A stretch of 64,000 nucleotides of DNA from Fibrobacteria bacterium (GTDB lineage: Bacteria; Fibrobacterota; Fibrobacteria; UBA11236), in the NCBI GenBank assembly GCA_025360005.1, contig JANYDA010000026.1, positions 33,705-97,704 on the forward strand. Reading direction: 5' to 3'. Both the position numbers and the translations under genes were made by a program. This document shows positions 49,522 to 60,240 of the stretch, piece after piece. The notes beneath the pieces were generated by a model. The model worked only from the letters and a program-made list of their open reading frames with translations, ran no database searches and was not told the origin of the DNA. Each line of letters starts with the position of its first letter. Position 1 is the first letter of the stretch.

Positions 49522-50349
49522 CTTCAACTCCAATGCTGCTAGGGGATGCCGTTGGGCAGGTCGCGGATGGCGCTTCGCCGCCCGCTGAGATGTCTTCCGA
49601 CGCGTCCGTAAACCTGGGTGAAGATTAGAATTTTGGAGGTTTTCCGTCCATTTCAAAAGGTTTTAGAGGCTTCGCAATACCCTCAAGAGGGAACTTCCGC
49701 GGCGGAGAGGCCTTGCCGGGCCGTTTGCCGCCGGAAAGGAATTGACCGGCTCGAACGTGGGTTGACCCTCTCCCGCCTCCGGCCTCCAGGTTTAGGCTTT
49801 GATTCCCCCCATCGCTGGCTGAGGAGTTTCCGTTACCCAGGGGGATTTCCTAAGGGTAGCGCAAGCATGGATCTGCGCCGGGGAAACCCGGATGCAGAGA
49901 GAGGAGCATCTGATGGCCTGGGCGACACGGGATTCCGCCCGCATCGCATCCGCGGACTACGCTTGTCCCGCTTCGCTCTCTTCCTCAAGCCCGGCCAGGC
50001 CCCGACTATGGCAGCCATAGAGCAGGACCCGCGGGAGATATTCAATTGTGTGATATTTGTCGCTGTAAATGGAAATTTTCTCTGCGCCATCGGCTGTAAT
50101 GGAATCGCGCTCTCGCAGCCAGGAAGCGCCGATCCCTTCCAGGACGATCCCCCTGAAGGAGGATTTCACCGCATATGGTACGGGCTTATTCGGAGGTTTT
50201 CTGGGCGGAATCCAAATTTGGAACTACGGCACTCCCCTGGGATTCACCGCTTCGGGCATTTCCATATTGGGCAGCGCTTATTCGGCAAACTCCCGCAGCA
50301 GGGACTGGATCCGCCGCCGGGCAAGCGGTAGAATTCCGATCTAAGGCCC
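49522..50349. other. 828-bp region without a convincing gene
   Basis: Several open frames cross this stretch, but none is clearly a gene. On the minus strand 49957-50169 gives a plausible 70-aa sequence (MKSSFRGIVLEGIGASWLRE, then TADGAEKISIYSDKYHTIEYL). The same frame continues upstream across a TAG (near 50233) as MEMPEAVNPRGVP, so it may be a pseudogene. On the plus strand 50069-50344 ends in a Gly-rich stretch (FTAYGTGLFGGFLGGIQIWN) that also looks possible. The two overlap on opposite strands, so at most one is real. The aconitase promoter must lie at the left end. Confidence 0.35.
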
Positions 50350-51315
50350 ATGCATTTCCATTTCCCCCCGTCCACCCGTCCCAAGCTCACGCAACTGCTT
50401 GCGTCTTGCGTCCTGATGCTCGCATCGATGTTCCCGCCCGCGGCGATAAATGCGGCCGAAAGGTGGGGCGCGGATCCGGTTCCGCCCGGGTCGTTCCCAT
50501 CCGTCTCCCCGGCAAGCAATGCGGGCCGCAAACTTCTGGCTGTCAAGGAAAAGGCCAACCGGCTCTATCGCGGCGAACATTACCTGGAGGCCGGCCGCCT
50601 GTATCGGGAGATTTCCATTCTGGATACCTTGGATGCGGCCGTGCGCGTCGACTTAGGCTTGTGCTACCTCAAGCGCGGCATCAAGGATTCCGCATTGGAG
50701 GCCAGCCGGGAAGCCCTGCGGCTGGCGGATAGGAGCTTGCGCGCGGACGATACCGCCGGTTGGTCCTTTCCCGATCTGCGCGCGCGCAAAAGCGCCTATT
50801 TCAACCTGGACAAGCTGGGGGATCCCATGCCGGAACCCAAGCCCGGCCAATGCCAGACCTGGTCCGCTTTTTCGGATTGCCGCGCGCGCCTGCACGTATG
50901 CGCGGAAACCGGGAACCGGAAAGCGGCGGGCGGAACCTTGCATTGGGACATCCTGCGCGTGGGGCTCACGCGCTCGCAGGCTTTGTTCACGTATGATGAG
51001 GTGGAGGTACCTTCCTTGTTACCCCATCCGGAGATGCGCGACATGGAGGAATTGGCCATCGACGGCGCGCCGGAAAGCAGGTCCCGCTGGGTGAACCGGG
51101 ATTCTTCCCAGGTTCTGCCTTTGGGAGAATCGCTGGAATCGGCCGACTCCGCCTGCGCCAAGGATTGCGGCAACGCGGAAAAGGTAAGGACGGAATGCCG
51201 CGTGATCCACTTCGATCCCTGCGCGGGAGTGGTGGGCGTTGCCTGCGGCATCCAGGAGGCGGACGGGAAGGATAGGATTGTGATCGGGGAGTATTATCTG
51301 ATCCCGGCGAGGTGA
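50350..51315 (+). CDS. Exported TPR-like protein of unknown function
   Basis: A 321-aa protein with a signal peptide (LLASCVLMLASMFPPAAINA). Residues about 60-130 form two TPR-like helix pairs (KEKANRLYRGEHYLEAGRLYREI, AAVRVDLGLCYLKRGIKDSALEASREAL). The remainder is a Cys-rich beta domain (QCQTWSAFSDCRARLHVCAE, ADSACAKDCGNAEKVRTECRVIHFDPC), with enough cysteines for several disulfides. No family is recognised. It is convergent with the M3 peptidase gene. The start is uncertain, since CCCATG at 50350 has no clear Shine-Dalgarno. Confidence 0.62.
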   Translation: MHFHFPPSTRPKLTQLLASCVLMLASMFPPAAINAAERWGADPVPPGSFPSVSPASNAGRKLLAVKEKANRLYRGEHYLEAGRLYREISILDTLDAAVRVDLGLCYLKRGIKDSALEASREALRLADRSLRADDTAGWSFPDLRARKSAYFNLDKLGDPMPEPKPGQCQTWSAFSDCRARLHVCAETGNRKAAGGTLHWDILRVGLTRSQALFTYDEVEVPSLLPHPEMRDMEELAIDGAPESRSRWVNRDSSQVLPLGESLESADSACAKDCGNAEKVRTECRVIHFDPCAGVVGVACGIQEADGKDRIVIGEYYLIPAR

Positions 51316-51351
51316 GAACGGTGTCCCGCCCCGATCCAGGTTCCCTTCGCC

Positions 51352-53217
51352 CTATCCGGCTCTATTCTTCACCAGCCATTCCGCGAAGCCGCGTTCGATC
51401 GACTCGAAGGATTCTCCGTTCTCATTTGTAGCGATGACCTCGTCCCCATGCACGATGCGGATGACGGCGTCCAGATCCACCGGCGCGGCCAGCGATGCCG
51501 GCGCCGCGTTCCTCCCAGCGGCTTCTTCCACCTCCGCCAGGGCTTCCGCCAGCGGCTTGTTCACCATTTCCACGGTGGCTTCCGCCCCGAAGGGTTGTCC
51601 CGTCAGACCCTGGATCATATCCGGAAAGCGGCGCGCGTTCCCGGGCTTCCAATAGTATTCCGCCAGGTCGCGGCCGATCTTGGGATTGTCCACCAAGGCG
51701 CCGTCCCGGTTGAGGAAGAAACGCCGGGTCTGATGCACCGCCATCTCGGCCAGCACGTAACCGTGGTAATACGCCGAGGATTCGCCCGAAAGCAGATGGG
51801 GAACGCTCAGCACCGGTCGAGTGCCTTCGTTCAGGAATTGCATTTCCGCTTCGATGTGCCGCAAGGCTTTGATCACGTTATCCGGCGTGAGATCGGCTTC
51901 CGGCATTTCATAGATGGCCTTCTCCGCGAAGCACACCGTGAGCATGGCGCGCAGCGCGAATGCCTTGTACGGGTGCTTCTTGACGATGTTCTGGCGGATG
52001 AGATCCAGGGGCATGGGGAGGCTGCGCTCATCGCGCGCGTACCGGACCAGCCATTCCGGGGTTTCGATCAAGCTGTCCAGGAACATGCTTTGCGTTTCCG
52101 CGAAGGCCACGGAGGTGGGCGCGTACTCCTGGGAAAAGCAGGGCGAAGGCATGAGGATGTTGCTGAAATGCGCCGCGTGCCCGCCCTCGTGGAACAAGGT
52201 CTCGGTGGCGCGATGCCCGCTGCCCACCTGGCCCGGGATGGCGTTGGCGGTGAAGTTGATGCGCGCGGGCAGATATTCGCCCGCGTCCATGAAGCCGGGG
52301 ATGGGGCCGTGCATGAATCCGTTTTCGTATTTTCCCTTGCGGTCCAGCAGATCCAGGGTCAAGGTTGCGCCGCGGTACTTGATACCGAGCGCCGTGAAGG
52401 AGCGGCCCCAACGGCCCAGGGCGGTGCCGAACGCGAAGTAGGGATCCATCTGGGTCGTGACGTCGCCCGCGGTGAGGTAGAGGAAGTTCCAGGCTTCGCG
52501 CGCCGAGGGTCCCGATTTGCGGGCCAATTCATCGAGCGCCGCTTTACAGGCGTCCCGCGTGCGTTTCTCCAGGTCTTCCAGGATCCCGAACAACACGCGC
52601 TTGGAAAAGCCTTCGTTGCGCGTGACCTTGTAGTCGTAATAGTCCTCGTATCCCAGCATGCGGCCCAGCTTGTTGCGCTCGCGGACGATATCCAGAAAAC
52701 CCTTATCCAACATCTCCCGCTCAATCGACTGCAAGCCGCGATGGGCGGCCTTGCGCAGCGCCTCGTCAGGCGAGGTGCGCACGTATAGCCCCAGGCGGAT
52801 GGAACTGGCGGGAACATGCTCCCCGGTGGCCGGATCGGCATACCCCAGCTTCATGGCGCCGCGCGCCTCCTGGAGGCGGCCTTCCATTTCCACGATGCGG
52901 TTGGCCAACGCCTTGGCTTCCGGATTCTCGATGGCATGCACGTCGAAGAAACGCAGCCAGCCTTGCAGGCCGATGCGGTCGTCGGGAGTGAGATCCGGCT
53001 TGGCCAGTTCCGCGCGCAGGGCGGGCAGGTATCCGGGGTCCGAGATCCAACCCTGGAGATGGATTTCCTTCTTTTCGAAATCGCCCTGGACGCGCCCGGC
53101 CAATCCCATCTTATCCTTCCAGAACGCATCTTCCTTTTCAAAATGGATGCGGAGGTAGGTTCGGTTCAGCTCCAGCAAAAGCGGGTTCACCGGAGTCTTG
53201 GCGGCTTTGGCGATCAT
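51352..53217 (-). CDS. M3-like family zinc metallopeptidase
   Basis: A 621-aa soluble protein. The zinc motif HEGGH lies in ETLFHEGGHAAHFSN, and the third ligand is probably the Glu in AFAETQSMF, as in M3 oligopeptidases (thimet oligopeptidase, PepF). The long helical N-terminal half and the C-terminal domain also fit this fold. It probably digests short peptides in the cytoplasm, since there is no signal peptide. The frame is open to a TTG at 53253, but GGGAG lies 9 nt before the ATG at 53217, which I prefer; the ATG at 53223 is also possible. It is the first gene downstream of the STAS gene on the same strand, 82 bp away. Confidence 0.86.
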   Translation of the reverse strand: MIAKAAKTPVNPLLLELNRTYLRIHFEKEDAFWKDKMGLAGRVQGDFEKKEIHLQGWISDPGYLPALRAELAKPDLTPDDRIGLQGWLRFFDVHAIENPEAKALANRIVEMEGRLQEARGAMKLGYADPATGEHVPASSIRLGLYVRTSPDEALRKAAHRGLQSIEREMLDKGFLDIVRERNKLGRMLGYEDYYDYKVTRNEGFSKRVLFGILEDLEKRTRDACKAALDELARKSGPSAREAWNFLYLTAGDVTTQMDPYFAFGTALGRWGRSFTALGIKYRGATLTLDLLDRKGKYENGFMHGPIPGFMDAGEYLPARINFTANAIPGQVGSGHRATETLFHEGGHAAHFSNILMPSPCFSQEYAPTSVAFAETQSMFLDSLIETPEWLVRYARDERSLPMPLDLIRQNIVKKHPYKAFALRAMLTVCFAEKAIYEMPEADLTPDNVIKALRHIEAEMQFLNEGTRPVLSVPHLLSGESSAYYHGYVLAEMAVHQTRRFFLNRDGALVDNPKIGRDLAEYYWKPGNARRFPDMIQGLTGQPFGAEATVEMVNKPLAEALAEVEEAAGRNAAPASLAAPVDLDAVIRIVHGDEVIATNENGESFESIERGFAEWLVKNRAG

Positions 53218-53299
53218 ATCCATATTCTCCCGAAAAGTGGTGGGAAGATACAATAGTTACGAAGGGAGCGCCCGCGTCCGGGACTTGGGAATCAGGGGA

Positions 53300-53677
53300 T
53301 CAGCAGACGGCGCGGCCGTATTTTTTTTCGGCATCTTCCAGGGAAGGGAAAATCTCGAAGAGGGAGGCGAGGTGGCTTCCCTCCAGGATCTGCAATATTT
53401 GGGAAGGGACGTCCACCAGCACCATTTCCCGCGCCAGGTTCCCCATGGCCCTGTGCTGGGACACCAGCGCGGCCAGCGCCGTGGAGTCGATGGTATAGCA
53501 ACCTTGCAGGCTCAGGAAAAGCTTGCCTTTGGCATGGGCCAGGGTGCGGTTGAAAATGGCGCTCAACTTGGCGGCGTTGCTGCCGGCCAGGTTCCCCGCC
53601 ACGCGCAGGAAAGTATTGGTCTGCCCCACGCCCAAGGTGTAGCTGAGATCGCCGAGAAGTACATCCATGACGGGCAT
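53300..53677 (-). CDS. STAS domain anti-anti-sigma factor-like protein
   Basis: A 125-aa protein of the SpoIIAA/RsbV class. The phosphorylatable Ser lies in YTIDSTALAALV, and the fold pattern (FLRVAGNLAGSNAAKL, KLFLSLQGC) is typical. It could oppose an RsbW-type kinase, such as the HATPase fusion encoded at 2340-3248. The start is probably the ATG at 53677, because a -10-like TATACT lies exactly 6 nt upstream; a second ATG follows at 53668. The frame is open to 53809, which is rejected. The promoter spacer holds a perfect inverted repeat. Confidence 0.85.
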   Translation of the reverse strand: MPVMDVLLGDLSYTLGVGQTNTFLRVAGNLAGSNAAKLSAIFNRTLAHAKGKLFLSLQGCYTIDSTALAALVSQHRAMGNLAREMVLVDVPSQILQILEGSHLASLFEIFPSLEDAEKKYGRAVC

Positions 53678-53683
53678 ACATCC

Positions 53684-53711
53684 AGTATACCGCCAGGCGT
53701 AAACCCTGGCG
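53684..53711 (-). promoter_or_regulatory. Promoter and inverted-repeat operator of the STAS gene
   Basis: On the minus strand TATACT (53689-53684) is 6 nt before the ATG at 53677. Just upstream, in the spacer, CGCCAGG-N7-CCTGGCG (53711-53691) is a perfect 7-bp inverted repeat, followed further upstream by a run of T. The -35 is weak, as in activated promoters. The divergent pyrE begins 131 bp away and may share control. Confidence 0.5.
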
Positions 53712-53841
53712 ATAAAAAAAGATCGAGCCTTCCCGGAAATCAATCGCGGGCCCGCAGTTGCTATCTTGCAGGCCGGCGCGGGATGGGGAACACGTACCGG
53801 CCAGTACACCGGGACATCGTAAAAGGAGACAGTTGAAGTTA

Positions 53842-54531
53842 ATGGAAAACCTACCGAACGCCTTCATCGAATTCATGCTGTCCGCAGGCGCGCTCCGCTT
53901 CGGGGACTTCACCACCAAAAGCGGCCGTAAGACTCCCTATTTCATAAACACGGGAGCCTATGTGACGGGATCCCAGATCGCCAAGCTCGGGGAGTTCTAC
54001 GCGCAGGCCATCCGTTCGGCCTTCGGTCAAGAAGTGGACAACTTATTCGGGCCCGCGTATAAGGGAATACCCTTGGCCGTCACCGCCTCCATGGCCATGC
54101 ACCGGCTTTATGATCACGACGTCAGCTATACCTTCAATCGCAAAGAACCCAAGGACCACGGTGAAGGCGGAATCTTGGTGGGATATAACTATGCCCTCCG
54201 ACCAGCCTCCGAAGGGCCCTGCAGGGTGGTCATTATCGAGGACGTGACCACTGCCGGCACCTCCATCCGCGAAAACATGCCGCTGATATCCCTGCCCGGT
54301 ATCCATCCCGTGGGCCTGGTGGTTTCCGTGGATCGCATGGAACGCGGCAACGGCCCCCGCCCGGCCCTCAAGGAAATCGAAATCGAGTACGGTTTGAAAA
54401 CCGCCTCCATCGTGAACCTCATGGACATCATGGCCTATCTGGAATCAGGCGCCGGCGAGCGTTTCCTCAACCTGGATCCGGGATTGTTGGGGCGGATAAA
54501 AACCTATCGCCGCGAATACGGCGCGGTCTGA
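53842..54531 (+). CDS. pyrE: Orotate phosphoribosyltransferase
   Basis: A 229-aa enzyme that joins orotate and PRPP to make OMP in pyrimidine synthesis. The PRPP-binding motif is VVIIEDVTTAGTSI, the flexible catalytic loop is FNRKEPKDHGEGG, and the start region FGDFTTKSGRKTPYFINTGAY is typical. I place the start at the ATG 53842 (MENLPNAF). A strong AAGGAG sits 13 nt before it, and 4 nt before a TTG at 53833, which may be the true start. The gene's last 28 bp overlap the convergent fibro-slime gene. pyrD is at 37690-38889. Confidence 0.94.
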   Translation: MENLPNAFIEFMLSAGALRFGDFTTKSGRKTPYFINTGAYVTGSQIAKLGEFYAQAIRSAFGQEVDNLFGPAYKGIPLAVTASMAMHRLYDHDVSYTFNRKEPKDHGEGGILVGYNYALRPASEGPCRVVIIEDVTTAGTSIRENMPLISLPGIHPVGLVVSVDRMERGNGPRPALKEIEIEYGLKTASIVNLMDIMAYLESGAGERFLNLDPGLLGRIKTYRREYGAV

Positions 54532-56405
54532 ACGCGTGGGAGGCGCCCCAAGGCGTCCGGTTTGCGGTCCGGCCTGCGCCGGCCTTGTGCGGACGCGCTT
54601 TTCTTGCGGACGCTTGAAGTCGGACCGCCCACCCGGAAGGGAATTTCCACCATCACTTTCGGGCTCCCGGGCTCGAAGGCGATAACTCGATACGCCCCCG
54701 GAGGAAGTCCGCCGGCCGCTATCTTGGCGGTGTCGAGGGTCACCACGGCGGCAGCGATGGTGACGCCGCCTGCGTAGAAGCTGCCGTCACCGAGTTCCGC
54801 CATCGATACGTCGGCATGGTTTAACAATCGATAAGCCAAGGTGGCCGGCAAACTCCCGGTCATGGTGTCCGCCGGGGAAAAGCAAGAACCATTTCCACCC
54901 TCCCGTTTCCTGATTTCCATGCGCATGGATCCGGGGATGGAAGCCGGAAGCGATCGGAGATAGAGTGCGCGCCGTTGCTTGAACAAAATGTCCGTCTTGA
55001 TGTTTAATGAGGATCCGCAGGGCTGCCTGTCGCAGTAGAATAAATCCCAATTGTATTCCTTATCCTCGATGAGATTGAGGCCGTCCAATTCCACGGAACC
55101 GGATTGCGGGGTATGCACTCCGCCAAAGTCGATCACCAATTTGTCATTGATGAACATCCAGATGTCATCGTCCCCCCGCAGAGAGAAGCGTTGTCCTTTG
55201 CGGTAAGTGAAAACCGCGTGGGATTCCATGCAGAAGTTGAAATTGCGGGGAGGGCCGCCGGTCATCCATGTGGTGGTATCGGGCGGAGGCTCGACGGCGC
55301 AGCTGGGCGCGGTCTCGCCGAACCGGTTGGCGGCGCCTTCAACCGGGAAAAAACCGTGATCGGTGGGACTGCCCTTGTAGCTGTCGTATTCCCACAGTCC
55401 GCCGCTGCTTTTGCCCAAGGGAATTTCCACGCAGGTTTCATAGCTGCGCTGCAGGGGATCGGCATTGGTCGAGTCGGTTTTCCACCAGGAATCGAATGTA
55501 TCGAATGTAATGGGCGGCGTGGCGGGATAGGTTGAGCGGACCGGTTTCCGCGTGATTGTATCGAGGAGGGGCTTTACCATGCCCTTCAGAAGATGGTTTC
55601 CGGTGAGGTTGGCGAAATCGAAATCGACGTGGTCCTTGCTCATGTCGCGCACGGTGGCGGCCAGCATATAAAAGCAATCGCCGTCCAGGCCCGGCCACTC
55701 CGGGGTCCATATGTTCGTCCGGGAGTTGAGCCAGAGGGTATTTCCCTTGCCCGCGAATTCGGCGGTGAAATCAAAGTCCTGGAGGGAGCCATATCCCCCC
55801 ATCCCGAATGTCTCGGCGTCGTGGACTTCCGCGAAGTGCCCGGAGGTCAACGCGCTATCCAGCAGCATGGCCGAGAACCAGGCACAGCGCCCTGGGGTAA
55901 CGCTCATGTTACTGAGCTTGGATCCGAAAACCGCTTTGGGAGCCGTGGTCGGCCAGGGATTGAGCAGATTAATGGTTTTAGGGGCCTGGAACAGCAGGAC
56001 CGGGGGGGCCGTTACGGGTCCTCCGGGATCGACGACAATCCACATTTCGTTGCGGCCCCGGAAATCGGCAACCGCGATACGCCCTTCATTGCTCGCGTTC
56101 AGGCCCAGCTTCCCGAGTTTCCACCTAAAATGATCCCCGGTCGGGGACGTGCCGTTAGACGTGAAGAAGAAATCCTGCTGATTGGGATCCAATCCGGTCA
56201 GGGTCAAAGAGTAATGGTATTGGGAATCGCGCACTAAGGGAATATCCCCGTTCTGGAAAAAGAATGCGGTGAAGTCTTCCGACTCGACATAAAGATGGAT
56301 AGTCTTGCCATTCAGGCTTTCCGCTGTGGGCTGGGCGGATAAAACGGAAGCGAATGCGAAAAAAAAGTGGAAGCAAACAGGCAGAACGAATTTGAGACGC
56401 GTCAT
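54504..56405 (-). CDS. Fibro-slime domain exported protein
   Basis: A 633-aa exported protein, signal peptide to about residue 24 (FFFAFASVLSA). The fibro-slime domain (about 290-480) is recognised by FTYRKGQRFSLRGDDDIWMFINDKLVIDFGGVH; this PA14-like fold is described in Fibrobacter cell-surface proteins linked to cellulose adhesion. The N-terminal 250 residues are beta-rich with no assigned family. The C-terminal 35 residues are strongly basic (RKKSASAQGRRRPDRKP), like basic tails on Fibrobacter secreted proteins. GGAG lies 6 nt before the ATG. The 3' end overlaps pyrE by 28 bp. Confidence 0.88.
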   Translation of the reverse strand: MTRLKFVLPVCFHFFFAFASVLSAQPTAESLNGKTIHLYVESEDFTAFFFQNGDIPLVRDSQYHYSLTLTGLDPNQQDFFFTSNGTSPTGDHFRWKLGKLGLNASNEGRIAVADFRGRNEMWIVVDPGGPVTAPPVLLFQAPKTINLLNPWPTTAPKAVFGSKLSNMSVTPGRCAWFSAMLLDSALTSGHFAEVHDAETFGMGGYGSLQDFDFTAEFAGKGNTLWLNSRTNIWTPEWPGLDGDCFYMLAATVRDMSKDHVDFDFANLTGNHLLKGMVKPLLDTITRKPVRSTYPATPPITFDTFDSWWKTDSTNADPLQRSYETCVEIPLGKSSGGLWEYDSYKGSPTDHGFFPVEGAANRFGETAPSCAVEPPPDTTTWMTGGPPRNFNFCMESHAVFTYRKGQRFSLRGDDDIWMFINDKLVIDFGGVHTPQSGSVELDGLNLIEDKEYNWDLFYCDRQPCGSSLNIKTDILFKQRRALYLRSLPASIPGSMRMEIRKREGGNGSCFSPADTMTGSLPATLAYRLLNHADVSMAELGDGSFYAGGVTIAAAVVTLDTAKIAAGGLPPGAYRVIAFEPGSPKVMVEIPFRVGGPTSSVRKKSASAQGRRRPDRKPDALGRLPRVQTAPYSRR

Positions 56406-56459
56406 TTTAACTCCAGCTGAGCGGGTCTTTGAAGTATCGAGAAAAGTAGTATGGCGCTC

Positions 56460-58469
<2,010 letters not shown>

Positions 58470-59197
58470 GTGCGCCGATGCGTTCAGGCGTGACGGCGCG
58501 CGCCAGCCCCGTAGCCGCGCCGGGAACCAGTTTAAGGTTTATTCGGGCGACTGTGAAGGATTCATTATAGACGGGAAAGTCCTGTTGCGACAAAATGGGA
58601 TCAGCGTCTATGTACAGTTTGCAAAGCGTGTCCACCGCGCCCACGGTCCAATCCCCCGGTACGAAAAACGAGTGCAATTGTCCTGAGCAGATCCAGAACA
58701 TGGAAAGGGATATGGTATCCTGGGACGGGGTGAAGGAGAAAAAAAGCGAGTCCGTTCCCTGCCTGGCCAATTTAAGCGCTTGGGATCGCGAGGTTGGAGC
58801 GGCGGCGACGGAAAATCCATGGATACGTTGGGACAGATTCCTATCGACTAGTACGGCATGGCCGCACAAATCGAAATCTTTCCAACCGTAGTCCCCGAAA
58901 CTATGGCTTCCGGCGACGCAGAGATCCGCTCCGCTATCCTTCAAGACAAAGGATCCCAATTTCAAAAACTGCCAGACCGGAAATTTCCTGCTAGTGTCGG
59001 CGAAAAGGGAATCGTGCCAGCGGAAGGTTTCGGTGCGGCTGAAGACGAGATGGTAGGTGCCCTTTACCAGCGCGGCTTGGGAAATTGCGGCGGCTGCAAA
59101 AGCGGTGGGAAAAAGCAACGAGACCCAGAATGATTTCACGAGAACCCCCCGTTTCATTTTACTGTGGCGCGCTCCCATAATATACTCCGCTTTCCGC

Positions 59198-60211
59198 CTA
59201 TCCGAGCCCCAATAAAACCACCCCCGCCGCGGAAAGTGCGGTCCCCCACAGGGTGGACGCGGCGATGCGGGTGCGGTACAGCCTGGCCCCTATGGGGATG
59301 ATGACCAATGGGGCCATGAAGGTTATCGTAGTCACCACTCCTGCCGGCGCCAGTTTCAGGGCCCCGATATAGCAGCACATGCCGATGAGGGGACCGAACA
59401 GGGTGCCGGCCAGCAGCAGACGCAAAACCCTGCCGTCCCGCCAACCACCCAGGGTGCGAGCCAATGGCCCTGTGGCCCGGGCATAGATCCAGAGCGCGGT
59501 TGCGCCCGCGCCGAGGCGGACGGTGGTCGCCGCCAGGGGATCCAGATCGGCCTGATCCAGGAATGCCTTGCGCGCGAGCACGGTGCCCAGCCCCTGGAAC
59601 AGGGCGGACCAGACCGCCGCCCATAGGCCCGATTTCAGATAACTCGCAGGTTTCGGGATTTCCGATGTTACCGCCTCCGCCGGTACCACGGCGCCTTCCA
59701 TGCGCGCCTCGGCGACCAGAAGAGCGGTTCCCGCGGGCCCTTGGGCGGTCCCGGTTTCCTTGCCGCCCATTTCTTCCGTCTCGCTTTTTTTCCGGGCCGT
59801 GCCGGCTCCGCCGGAGGTGGCGAGGAATACGCCGGCCAGGATCAAAGCCATCCCGCCCAATTGCCCCAGGGAAAGGAACTCCTTGAGGCTTACCCAGGCC
59901 AGCGCGGCCGTGGCCGCCGGGGCCAGAGTCTGGATTTGGCTGGTGCGTTCCGGGCCGATGCTGACGAAGGCGCGGTAGAGGAAGGCGTCTCCGATAGCCA
60001 GACCGATCACGCCGGAGCTGATAAGCCAGATCCATGCGGCCGGATGAAGGGCGGCCGGGGTGGCGCCGAGCCAGGCCCGAACGCCCAGCAGCGCCAACAG
60101 CACCAGGAAGGCGATTCCCAGTCGCAGGAGATTGGTGGCGAAGGCGCCTATGCGTTTGCCGACGCCGGTGAAGAAAAAGGGCGACAAGGACCAAGCGCCC
60201 AATGCCGCCAA
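59198..60211 (-). CDS. DMT superfamily (EamA) transporter
   Basis: A 337-aa membrane protein with ten hydrophobic segments and two EamA repeats (SGVIGLAIGDAFLYRAFVSIGPERTSQIQTL and AGTLFGPLIGMCCYIGALKLAPAGVVTTI). A long charged loop (about 135-190) links the repeats. Substrates of this family include amino acids and metabolites; none can be named here. The start is unclear: the frame shown begins at TTG 60211, 29 bp after the htpG stop, with no in-frame ATG before it, so translation may depend on htpG. Another frame in the same region gives a long basic shadow and is not real. Confidence 0.83.
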   Translation of the reverse strand: MAALGAWSLSPFFFTGVGKRIGAFATNLLRLGIAFLVLLALLGVRAWLGATPAALHPAAWIWLISSGVIGLAIGDAFLYRAFVSIGPERTSQIQTLAPAATAALAWVSLKEFLSLGQLGGMALILAGVFLATSGGAGTARKKSETEEMGGKETGTAQGPAGTALLVAEARMEGAVVPAEAVTSEIPKPASYLKSGLWAAVWSALFQGLGTVLARKAFLDQADLDPLAATTVRLGAGATALWIYARATGPLARTLGGWRDGRVLRLLLAGTLFGPLIGMCCYIGALKLAPAGVVTTITFMAPLVIIPIGARLYRTRIAASTLWGTALSAAGVVLLGLG

Positions 60212-60240
60212 CGCCAGTAAGAGACCGATGCCCTTACCCC

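Noticed and set aside
59154..60194. 346-aa minus-strand frame inside the DMT transporter
   Set aside because: Its translation is Arg/Gly/Pro-rich with no hydrophobic segments; the neighbouring frame gives a clean ten-helix EamA protein.
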